From Uranotaenia lowii (Eukaryota; Arthropoda; Insecta; Diptera; Culicidae): a DNA stretch of 64,000 nt. Position numbers and translations under genes: made by a program. This document shows positions 1-10,437 of the stretch, in pieces. Location of the stretch: positions 22,716,444-22,780,443 of the forward strand of contig NC_073692.1 in assembly GCF_029784155.1 (NCBI RefSeq), given 5' to 3'. Numbering within the stretch: the first letter of the stretch is position 1; every line of letters begins with the position of its first letter. The notes below the pieces were generated by a model. It did not search any database and was not told where the DNA came from. It worked only from the letters and a program-made list of their open reading frames with translations.

Positions 1-1818
1 TGCATCATTTACACTCCTGGGATGCGGAGTTGTTTTTGTTATTTTGCAATCTCAACAGCTGCTGGAAGTCTGGTTTAAAATTTCAGTGGTGGTTTCGCTT
101 GCAAAACATGAACTTCGGCAGACATAAACACTGAGATATCCTAGCTTAATTCCTTCTTTATTTAGCTCTTCCAAACACAAAAATTTCTGATAATAATTTG
201 ATTTTTTTTTTCATAACTAACCTACTGACATTTTCAAGGATGAGAAAACCAGCTTGTCATAAAAATTGCTACTCAATTGATAAAACCAACCGTTGAAATA
301 TGACCCTCGTTTTTCATGAGCTACATTAGTCGCACCATCAGCATAAATATCATGTCCAATTGAGCATCATGACACATACTTTCTTCTTTGAACTTATACG
401 AACATGGCAGCTGGGAACAAAGATTAATGCAGATCTATTTGTCTGTGTCCTACACTGCTGCATTCAGCCATTACATAGTTTATGGCGCAAGCCAGTGCTC
501 TGAAGCATTTTTTCCAAGCTTTTTCTGTTCCAAGTGAAAGGTGGCCACCCGAGAGGAGAAATTTATTTTCTGCCGCAGTGGAACTCATCCTCGTTTTATT
601 CTCACATTCTTCTACAAGCTACTTGTTTTCGGTATGATAGTTGCTAGCATGTTTCTGCAAATGGAGCGGAAAGTATCCTTAGTTGAATGTATATATAACT
701 TATCATAGTTCTGTGCTGATTTGTACGACAATCAAATATATTTCCACTTCATCAGAGCTCTCATCGGGGGTTAATAATTTGAGGTGGGCCAAATCGGTGT
801 GAATGAGCTATCATCGGAGATATGACAAGATACTTTTTGAATGCATTTGTCACTGGCTAAGATAAAAATTGTAGAGAATGGTTATGAGTGTTAAATATCA
901 AGTTAAGTATGATGACTTTTCAAATTATCATTTCCATTCCATTATTGGTATATTTAGTTTTGATGAAAAAAACAAAACAAAATGCAGCTGAAAACCCCCA
1001 AATGGGTGCTGCAATCCCTAAATTCAATGCCCAAAAAATGAGAGTTCATAAAATTTCTATTTTTTTACGGGTTTGTGTATATTTTTTGGGAAGAAAAAAA
1101 TCCCCATCCCTCCATGAGCCATCGTTTGTAAAATATCTCCGGTTTTTTTTTTTTTACAAAATACCCTCCGTATTTACACTTCCGTCTGCTGTTTTGATGT
1201 TACGCTTCGTTGCCCGGCAAAAAAAGAAGAGGAACGTAGAAAAAGAGCCGTTTTGTGTTCGACAAGGGGGACTCGTGAAAAAGTTGATTAAAAATAAATT
1301 ATCAACTTTGGCGACAAGGTTTCGGCAGGAGGCGGGTAATAAACATTCTTAAAACTGCGTGTTGGGCGTGGGAAGTTTGTCTAAGAAGAAAAATGACGAA
1401 AAGACGAAGCAAATTTCGCTGTCGCTGGTTTTGGGGGGAGTTCTTATGAAGTTAAACGACGTGGGGCTCGAGCTCACAGCCATCGTTTGTCGGATTAAGT
1501 TCAGCTCAGCATCAACCAGCGGCAATCCGGAATCAATTGAGTTTTCTAAGCCGGAGACGGAGTATATCTTACAGCAGTATGTAAACTGGGATTATGTTAT
1601 AAAATAGCGGTAAGCTACGCAGAAAAGCCGGGGTTCCTTATCAAATTTGTGATGAGGAATTGAACATGAGCATGTTAAAACACATGAAGTTAACGCATAA
1701 GTCTATAATGAAATTGATTATATTAATTAGATTTGCTTTATCAAGAGAGAAGAGTTTAAAAAAATTGCAAATTAGTTCAAATCCAAAGTTTTCGGACTGG
1801 TGATTGGCAACCTTGCCC
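1..1818. other. Low-copy sequence, no gene recognised
   Basis: No recognisable coding region, RNA gene or transposon end was found. The sequence is AT-rich with short homopolymers; around 1200-1600 it is more balanced and carries short open frames on the plus strand. Their translations match no family I know and show no splice-site framing. It reads as intergenic or intronic DNA. Confidence 0.5.
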
Positions 1819-4800
1819 AACTTACTTACTTACTTAATGTTCCCCGCGTCGATCCTCCGGAGCATAGAGCCGTGGTAAAAGAACTCTACTGTTGACGATC
1901 CGGAGCCAGCGTCTTCACCTGGTCCCAGTCAAGTTCGGATTTCAGCGGCTAGGCTTCGCCGCCACGAGTTTCTGAATCTGCCTCTTCTTCAATGTCCTTC
2001 TGGATTCCATATAAGCGCCTCTCTGTAAATCTCGCTCTCATCTCTTCGAAGATCGCAGCGTGTTCCCAAATAATCTCCTCTTGCGTTCCCGAATCTCAAT
2101 TTCTAGCGCCTTTTGATGACACCGGCGATGAAGTTCCACGTTTCAGATCCAATTTCCAGGCCACCAAACGCGGATGATGTTCCGCAGGCAGCGATTCACA
2201 AAAACTTCCAGTTTTCGCGTCGTCACCGCATATCTGCTCCAAGTTTCGCACCCGAACAGCAATACGGATTTGACGTTTGAGTTGAAGATTCGGATTTTCG
2301 TTCGTAAAGCGATCTGTCGTGAGCGCCAGATGTTTCGGAGACTTGCAAATACAAATCGGACCTTTCTGATCCGGGTTTCGATGTCTTTGTCGATGTCTTC
2401 TACCATGAAACTGGAGGGATTTCCGGTGATCTCCTTTGACTTGGTCTTTCTGACATTGCATTGACTTTGAGACCTGCAGCCTTGGAGCTTTCGGTGAGGT
2501 CATCGATTTTGCTCTGCATATTCGGTTGTGTTTGGACGAGCAAAACAATATCGTTTGCCAGGTCAAGGTCGTTCAGCTACTCCATTATCGAAGGATTACA
2601 CGGCAATCCTCGGTATGGTCTACAGTCAATCGATCCAGTCAAGATCTCATCCATTACGACGAGAAAGAGTAGGGGTGATAAAATACATCCTTGTCTCACT
2701 CCAGCAGTTACCGGGATTGGATCAGCCAAGACACCGTCATGCAGGACCATGCACGAAAATACCTCGTACTGTGCTTCGATGAGATGGACTAGTTTCTGTG
2801 GGACTCCTCGTCGCCTTAGAGCAGTCCAGATGTTTTCGTGGGTCAGCCGGTTGACAAAATCAATGAACACCAGCAAAGAGAGTCCTGGAATTCGTTGATT
2901 TGTTCCAGTATGATTCGTAGCGTTGTGATGTGGTCCACACATGATCGTCCGGATCGGAATCCAGCTTGTTGCCGTCGGAGTGTAGCGTCGATTTTCTCCT
3001 GGATCCTGTTCAGGATCACTTTGCAGAGTACTTTGAGGTTTGTACAGATCAACTTTATGCCTCACCAGTTACCGCACGCTGTCAGGTCTCCTTTCTTCGG
3101 GACCTTTACGAGGATACCCTGCATCCAGTCGGCCGGGAATGTTGCAGTATCTCAGATGTCAGCGAAAAGACGGTGCAACATTTGTGCTGATAGGGCAGGG
3201 TCGGCTTTCAGCATTTCAGCAGGGATGCAATCGATCCTAGGCGCTTTGTTGGATTTCATGTTTTTGATTGCCGCTTCTATTTCAGCCGCAGCGAGGGCGC
3301 TTCCGAGTTGACGCCATTTATGCGGCTTACTGTTGGCGCTTCGAGCTGCGGGTTCTGTTGGCCATCGCTATTCGTGACTCGGAAGAGTTGTTCAAGATGC
3401 TCAGTCCATCGTTTGAGCTGATCTGTTCGATTGGTCAATAACTGACCTGCTCGGTCTTTCAGCGGCATTCTTGCATTAGTCCTTGCACCACTGAGGCGGC
3501 GAGAAATGTTATAAAGTAATAAGATATCTCCAATGGCAGCGGCTCTTTCTCCCTCTTCTGCTAGGGAGTTTGTCCAGGCTCTCTTGTCTCGTCTACTATC
3601 GTAAGCGGGTGGCTGCTTTTGCTGACCCGGTACATGCCTGCACAATTCCGATTTTCGCCTTTCTCCGATCATCGACCATCCTCCAAGTTTCCTGCGACAT
3701 CCATTCACTTCTTCTTCCACTCCTTCTTTACTGAGAGTACCATGGCTCGTCGTGATAAAGGCATTCTTGATTCTACACCACTGTTCTTCGACTGCTCCGT
3801 CTGACAGCAGTTCCGAGGCTCGGGATTCAGCTGTTCAACGTATGCCCTTTTCACCTCTGGATTCTCCAACTGGCGGACGTCGTATCGACACCCGACTTTC
3901 TCCTCGAGCCGTTTGATACGCGCAACTCTCAGTCGTATCTCACCAAGGACGAGGTGATGGTCGTTTGTTGCGGACATCAAGAAGGCTCACTCTTCATTTT
4001 CGGCTGATGCAGATGTGGTGGTCAATTTGATTTTCTGTTCGGCCATCTCGGGATACCCAAGTGACCTTATGTGCTGGTCGATGGGGGAAGAGCGATCCAC
4101 CGATCACCATGTTGTTGTTGCCACAAAATTCTACAAACAGCTCTCCGTTTTCGCTCATCTGTCCTAGGCCATGGTGCACCATGATGCACTCAACGTCCTG
4201 ATTGCCGTAGCCAATTTTTGCGTTGAAGTCACCTAAGTGGATTTGAATGTCACCCTTCGGAATTTTCTCAACCACTGTAAAACTGCTTTTTCTCCTGCAA
4301 ATCGCATAACAATGGACCATTGTAAGGTTTCTAACCCGTGTTCTAAATCTGGCTACGATTATTCTTTCGTTTATCGGTTCCCATCTTATGAGGGCCGCAT
4401 GTGCCTGCGGCCTTAATAGCAAACCAACTCTTCGTTCCCGAAAAACGTGTTCTCTCCATATGCCAGAGTAAAGCAGGTCTTGCCCGGACTGTGTCTTGTG
4501 TTCTCAGTGTTGGGCCAACGGAATTCGCTCAGTCCCAGAATTTCAAGGTTGATGCGGCTAGCTTCTCTAGCAAGTTGAGCCAGCTTGCCTTGTTGGGCAA
4601 GGGTTTAAACGTTCCAAGTTTCAAATCGTGTCCATGTTTTCATGCTAAAAGTCGTCGCCAAAGTTCCAGGTCGGTAATTTCTTTCGGATTCCATAACAAT
4701 TTTATGAATCGTTAGCAGTATGATGTTAGCCTAAGGTCCCTATCCCGCGATGGGGCTGCTATCTAGGACTTAGCTGGCGGGAGCCGCATTTCATAAATTC

Positions 4801-5045
4801 AGCCGCTCGCTGCGAGACAGATGCTGTTTGAGCCACTCCTGACCTGGGGAACAGAAGCGTGCGGCCATCTTCTCAGTTTGCATGCGACCAAAGCATCCAC
4901 CAGGGTTGGGTACCCGATCTCCCCTTAGGTTACTCGCATCCCAGCCGGCACCGCGGGGAGGTAGAAATAGAAGTTGTGAATAAGAGGTGATATGACCACT
5001 ATGGAGTCTCGTGTTGCACGTTATCCACCATTTGCCAGTACATCG
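1819..5045 (-). mobile_element. RTE-like non-LTR retrotransposon, decayed copy
   Basis: This copy is clearly the same family as the one at 14046-17128, also on the minus strand. Its 3' end is at the left, with a short (AAGT)n tail (read on the minus strand) at 1819-1836, the kind of simple-repeat tail RTE-clade LINEs use. The reading frame is broken by frameshifts and several deletions, the largest about 65 bp near 2395. Unlike the other copy, it keeps about 300 bp of sequence upstream of the ORF (about 4720-5045), including a GC-rich block that looks like the element's 5' region. The exact 5' boundary and a target-site duplication could not be fixed. RTE assignment rests on single-ORF architecture, length and tail. 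Confidence 0.85.
1832..4643 (-). pseudogene. Broken endonuclease/reverse transcriptase ORF of RTE-like LINE
   Basis: Minus-strand fragments in different frames match the intact protein at 14067-17030 in the same order. They include an endonuclease part with GDFNAKIG and FCGNNNMVIGGS (3994-4422), a linker part with RRDKRAWTNSLAEEGERAA (3277-3720), a reverse transcriptase part with AGVRQGCILSPLLFLVVMDE (2577-3065) and the C-terminal part (2096-2566). Compared with the intact copy, deletions of roughly 65, 36, 20, 18 and 14 bp are visible near 2395, 3600, 3960, 4300 and 4268. The segment carrying the second catalytic Asp pair has been lost or shifted out of frame. It cannot encode a working enzyme. 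At the endonuclease GDFNA position this decayed copy keeps the usual Phe, whereas the intact copy has Ser. Confidence 0.85.
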
Positions 5046-5180
5046 TACATAGTTTAAAATTGCAAAGAACACAAATATGACAAAAAACAAACATTATCTA
5101 CAAAAAAAAAAACTAATAATTGTGTCTCAATCATAATAAAAAATTATAGTAAGTGTCTGCATTTGTCAAAACTTTCAAAG

Positions 5181-5640
5181 TACCGTCAACTTGGGCAACA
5201 TGCAACAATTTTCATCTTCAATGGCTTCTAAAAAACTTATGTTCACAGTTAATTCTACCCCTTATGCATCAAAAGTTTTATGGATGATAGGACATCAAAT
5301 TGGCGTAGTTAGAAAAATTATTGGTTTCTTAAGTTATTTTTAATTTTCTAAAAACATGCGATTTTCACTCTCCTTAGAAGTGGGTTGTGATATAGCTCAG
5401 TTGGCAAGTCTGTTGTCTCCTGAGCCGATGTCCGCGAGTTCGAGCCCAAGAGTAAACATCGAACGAAGTTGTACCGGATAAGTTTTTCAATAACGATCCG
5501 CCAACTGCAACGTTGATAAAGTCGCGAATGCCATAAAGATGGTAAAACGACTATAATCGAAACAAAAAAAAAAACTCTCCTTAGAAAATGGGGTAACTGG
5601 AAAAAAATGTGTTTTTAAGAAAAAAATGTTATGAATACGT
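5181..5640 (+). repeat. Left end of TA-flanked repeat (TACCGTCAA family)
   Basis: The segment starts TACCGTCAACTTGGGCAACA and is about 85-90% alike, by eye, to the reverse complement of 59720-60020. The same terminal motif recurs at 26175 and, inverted, at 27425 and 28028. A TA precedes CCGTCAA in every copy, which suggests a TA-targeting (Tc1/mariner-like) terminal inverted repeat. Only the left end is recognisable here. A SINE has inserted inside it at 5380. The right boundary is arbitrary. Confidence 0.55.
5380..5573 (+). mobile_element. tRNA-derived SINE (family 1), complete copy with target duplication
   Basis: The head, starting GGGTTGTGATATAGCTCAG, carries a polymerase III A box (TAGCTCAGTTGG) and a B box-like GTTCGAGCC about 45 nt later. 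The body ends in ATAATCGAAAC followed by an A-run. It is flanked by the perfect 13-bp direct repeat ACTCTCCTTAGAA (5367-5379 and 5574-5586), showing a complete retroposition event. A second full copy lies at 49975-50164 and a 3' fragment at 17238-17300. Transcription by RNA polymerase III and mobilisation by a LINE are inferred from the architecture. Confidence 0.85.
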
Positions 5641-7436
5641 ATGAAAATTTATAGTTTTTATTAAATTTGTTAAATTTATTAAAAAACTTATTTAAATTTT
5701 TTTCTGAAAATAAAGATGCTGCATACATTTAGGGGTTAATTACCACTACATAAATTCTACAAGCTGAAATCATTAAAATAAATATTTGGATGAATGAAAT
5801 TTCAATATTAACAACCGCGTGATGTGAAACCTTTTTTGCAGGACTGCAGTCCGGCATTCTCGCAACATGTCCTGCCCAGTGTATCCGGCCAGCCTTCACC
5901 ACATTCTGGATAACAACTCAAACATGAACAACGTTAAAATTTGAAAAAAAAAATGCCTGTGATAAAAGTGTTCATTTTCTACCAAAATCTCACATTAAAA
6001 TGAACTTTTGAAAGATAATATCTCGAATTATCGAGGAAAAGTTTTTTATCCTCTTAAAGTATTAAGCTGAGAAAGTTGCTATGCTTCAATAATCAACAAT
6101 CAATGTTTTTGTATGATTTTGATTGATCAAATTTGTGTAAACTAAAAAATTTAAAATTTCAAGTGAAGATATTTATATTGATTTTTTGAGGTGAATTTCA
6201 ATCTTTCGTTTCATCAAAATGAATCATAAGGTTTCAATTTAAGTATTCAATGTCAAAACCAATTGTGAAACACTTTGGTTACATCATCTGATTTGTTCTT
6301 CCAATTTCGAACGTGTACGTGCTTCTTTTGTCCATTCCCATCTTAAGAGCAGAAATAAATCTTATGATAATTTATTTTTCAATCCCGGTGCTCCATTTTC
6401 CTTTATTTTTGCATCGTCGTTCTTTGCGAGCGTTCAAAAGTCGACAGCAAAGTTGTTGGTCTGCTACCGCAATTCGCTTATGCGGAACTGATGGTGGTTC
6501 CTAGTGGTTGCTCGCGTGAGTTTCCTCCACTTGCAGCCAAACAAGGAAAAGGGCCTCTCCAGGGCTAAATGGAAATTTCATTAAAATTTCCCGCCAGCCC
6601 GGTGTGATGGTCCAGGAGGAGAAGTTCGAAAATGACTTTGTGTAGCCCTGGTGAAAAAAGTATATTTTTCTAGAGCACAGCAGCGCGGTCTAAGCGCCAT
6701 GGGCAACATCAAGAAGCAGCAACATTCACTGGTATAGGTGACTACCACACTAAATGTAAGCTTCCTGGAAGCGTTGAAGTTGAAGCCGTCGTGCCATTTC
6801 TGCTAGAAGGAAGATGTGTTTGTTCTACTTTTTTTTATTATTGTTATTTTGGCCGTCCAAGATGAAAATTGTTTGCCCGGTGGGTAGTTTTATCTCGAAA
6901 AAGCGCGGAAGCTGCAGTAACGTTTTATGCCGTCAAGTGGAATCATTGCTGCTGGATGGCGGTTGAATGGTAACCTTTTGTGGGGATTGTTTGAATAAAC
7001 GATTCGTTTAAATTTTATTTAATGAAAACTTTTTCCGCCACCCAGAGGTGAGGGTAGCAAAAGATATGCAACTGGTTTGAATTTCATATTTGAACAACTA
7101 TGAAGCCCTTGAAAAATATTATAAATGGGGGTCGAGATCAAAATTCGTTCCCCAGCGAGAAATGTTCAAACCACAAAAATTGCACTAGGAAAAATGTATT
7201 AAACCGCCATGTCGTTTCCATGTTCGCATCACTTTCTTATAATTCTAACGGAAACATAGCCAAAGTCAGGAAATGTCACAATCAAATAGCTAACGTTTTA
7301 ACAACTGAGAAAACTTTTGAATTGAAAATAAAATTAAAATCTAATAGCAAAACTCTTGAACGTCACTATTCTTTGTATTTTTGGAAATAATAAACGGAAA
7401 CTTTTTTCAACTGAGACCCTTAGATTTAGCTTTTAA
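5587..7436. other. Low-copy sequence, no gene recognised
   Basis: AT-rich up to about 6350, then a more balanced stretch (6380-7000), then AT-rich again. Short open frames exist but resemble no protein family and lack consistent splice signals. No transposon ends were identified. Confidence 0.45.
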
Positions 7437-7690
7437 AGATTGCCGGGTTTAACTCTCAGTTAAATTATACAAAATTTGAAGAAGATACAATCTGACCTGG
7501 TTGCCCGGATTTCGTTGAAACATGTTCGAAAATGTTCGCTTTATTTCAATAATAACAACAAAACTTCTTATTGAGTTAATACAAATTTTAATAACTCAAT
7601 AAGAAGTTTTGTTTTGTTGATTATGACTTCGAAAACAATTTTTCAACAAATTTTGAAGTTCTGAATAAATTTGCCCAGAAATCGCAGCAA
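7437..7690. repeat. Probable fragment of the CCCGG-rich hAT MITE family
   Basis: Around 7498-7530 the sequence GGTTGCCCGGATTTCGTTGA closely matches the interior of the 566-bp hAT element at 30887-31452. The terminal repeats of that family are not intact here. The segment also contains the perfect hairpin listed separately. Family membership is an inference from a short match. Confidence 0.4.
7557..7613. repeat. Perfect 22-bp inverted repeat (hairpin)
   Basis: Arms at 7557-7578 (starting AACAAAACTTCTTATTGAGT) and 7592-7613 are perfect reverse complements around a 13-nt AT-rich loop. There is no T-run that would suggest a terminator. It is probably the palindromic core of a miniature transposon. 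Confidence 0.8.
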
Positions 7691-7822
7691 ATGACTTTGA
7701 AACATTCAAACAAAATGATCAACATAACATTTTCCATCTTTTGCAAATGCTTAAATAAAGTAATTAAACTTAAGAATCACAAAATCTCGGGTGTTTATTT
7801 GAATGCTCATTATTATCTTAAT

Positions 7823-10437
7823 ATGACAAAAATGACAAAAATGACAAAAATGACAAAAATGACAAAAAATGACAAAATGACAAAAATGACAAAAATGACA
7901 AAAATGACAAAAATGACAAAAAATGACAAAAATGACAAAAATGACAAAATGACAAAAATGACAAAAATGACAAAAATGACAAAAATGACAAAAATGACAA
8001 AAATGACAAAAATGACAAAAATGACCAAAAATGACAAAAATGACAAAAATGACAAAAATGACAAAAATGACAAAAATGACAAAAAATGACAAAAATGACA
8101 AAAATGACAAAAATGACAAAATGACAAAAATGACAAAAATGACAAAAATGACAAAAATGACAAAAATGACAAAAATGACAAAAATGACAAAAATGACAAA
8201 AATGACAAAAATGACAAAAATGACAAAAATGACAAAAGTGACAAAAATGACAAAAATGACAAAAATGACAAAAATGACAAAAATGACAAAAATGACAAAA
8301 ATGACAAAAATGACAAAAATGACAAAATGACAAAATGACAAAAATGACAAAAATGACAAAAATGACAAAAATGACAAAAATGACAAAAATGACAAAAATG
8401 ACAAAAATGACAAAAATGACAAAAATGACAAAAATGACAAAAATGACAAAAATGACAAAAATGACAAAAATGACAAAATGACAAAAATGACAAAATGACA
8501 AAAAATGACAAAAATGACAAAAATGACAAAAATGACAAAAATGACAAAAATGACAAAAATGACAAAAATGACAAAAATGACAAAAATGACAAAATGATCA
8601 AAATGACAAAAATGACAAAAATGACAAAAAATGACAAAAATGACAAAAATGACAAAAATGACAAAAAATGACAAAAATGACAAAAATGACAAAAATGACA
8701 AAAATGACAAAAATGACAAAAATGACAAAAATGACAAAAATGACAAAAATGACAAAAATGACAAAAATGACAAAAATGACAAAAATGACAAAAATGACAA
8801 AAATGGACAAAAATGACAAAAATGACAAAAATGACAAAAATGACAAAAATGACAAAAATGACAAAAATGACAAAAATGACAAAAATGACAAAAATGACAA
8901 AAATGACAAAAATGACAAAAATGACAAAAATGACAAAATGACAAAAATGACAAAAATGACAAAAATGACAAAAATGACAAAATGACAAAAATGACAAAAA
9001 TGACAAAAATGACAAAAATGACAAAAATGACAAAAATGACAAAAATGACAAAAATGACAAAAATGACAAAAATGACAAAAAATGACAAAAATGACAAAAA
9101 TGACAAAAATGACAAAAATGACAAAAATGACAAAAATGACAAAAATGACAAAAATGACAAAAATGACAAAAATGACAAAAATGACAAAAATGACAAAAAT
9201 GACAAAAATGACAAAAATGACCAAAATGACAAAATGACAAAATGACAAAATGACAAAAATGACAAAAATGACAAAAATGACAAAAATGACAAAAATACAA
9301 AAATGACAAAAATGACAAAATGACAAAATGACAAAATGACAAAAATGACAAAAATGACAAAAATGACAAAAATGACAAAAATGACAAAAATGACAAAAAT
9401 GTCAAAAATGACAAAATGACAAAAATGACAAAAATGACAAAATGACAAAAATGACAAAAATGACAAAAATGACAAAAATGGACAAAAATGACAAAAATGA
9501 CAAAAATGACAAAAATGACAAAAATGACAAAAATGACAAAAATGACAAAAATGACAAAAATGACAAAAATGACAAAAATGACAAAAATGACAAAAATGAC
9601 AAAAATGACAAAAATGACAAAAAGACAATGAACAAAAATGACAAAATGACAAAAATGACAAAAATGACAAAATGACAAAAATGACAAAAATGACAAAATG
9701 ACAAAAATGACAAAAATGACAAAAATGACAAAAATGACAAAAATGACAAAAATGACAAAAATGACAAAAATGACAAAAATGACAAAAATGACAAAAATGA
9801 CAAAAATGACAAAATGACAAAAATGACAAAAATGACAAAAATGACAAAAAGACAAAAATGACAAAAATGACAAAAATGACAAAAATGACAAAAATCACAA
9901 AAAATGGACAAAAATCACAAAAATCACAAAAATCACAAAAATTGACAAAAATGACAAAAATGACAAAAATGACAAAAATGACAAAAATGACAAAAATGAC
10001 AAAAATGACAAAAAATGATAAAAATGACAAAAATGACAAAAATGACAAAAATGACAAAAATGACAAAAATGACAAAAATGACAAAAATGACAAAAATGAC
10101 AAAAATGACAAAAATGACAAAAATGACAAAAATGACAAAAATGACAAAAATGACAAAAATGACAAAAATGACAAAAATGACAAAAATGACAAAAAATGAC
10201 AAAAATGACAAAAATGACAAAAATGACAAAAATGACAAAAATGACAAAAATGACAAAAATGACAAAAATGACAAAAATGACAAAAATGACAAAAATGACA
10301 AAAAATGACAAAATGACAAAAATGACATAAATGATAAAAATGACAAAAATGACAAAAATGACAAAAATGACAAAAATGACAAAAATGACAAAAATGAAAA
10401 AAAATGATAAAAATGACAAAAATGACAAAAATGACAA
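7823..10437 (+). repeat. 9-bp satellite array, (AAAAATGAC)n, about 2.6 kb
   Basis: About 290 head-to-tail copies of AAAAATGAC on the plus strand. The unit length varies: 8-bp (one A fewer) and 10-bp (one A more) units recur. Point variants include AAAAATCAC clustered at 9890-9940, AAAGTGAC near 8235 and GGAC near 8804 and 9480. Because 9 is a multiple of three, the array leaves long open frames that translate as MTK, DKN, FVI, FLS or FCH repeats; these are artefacts. A second array of the same unit in the opposite orientation is at 45134-48020. Confidence 0.97.

Noticed and set aside
888..1607. Two plus-strand frames of 154 and 82 codons
   Set aside because: Rich in Lys, Asn, Phe and Ile from A/T runs; no domain or splice support.
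7823..10437. CRISPR-like array
   Set aside because: The repeats are contiguous 9-mers with no spacers, in a eukaryotic context.
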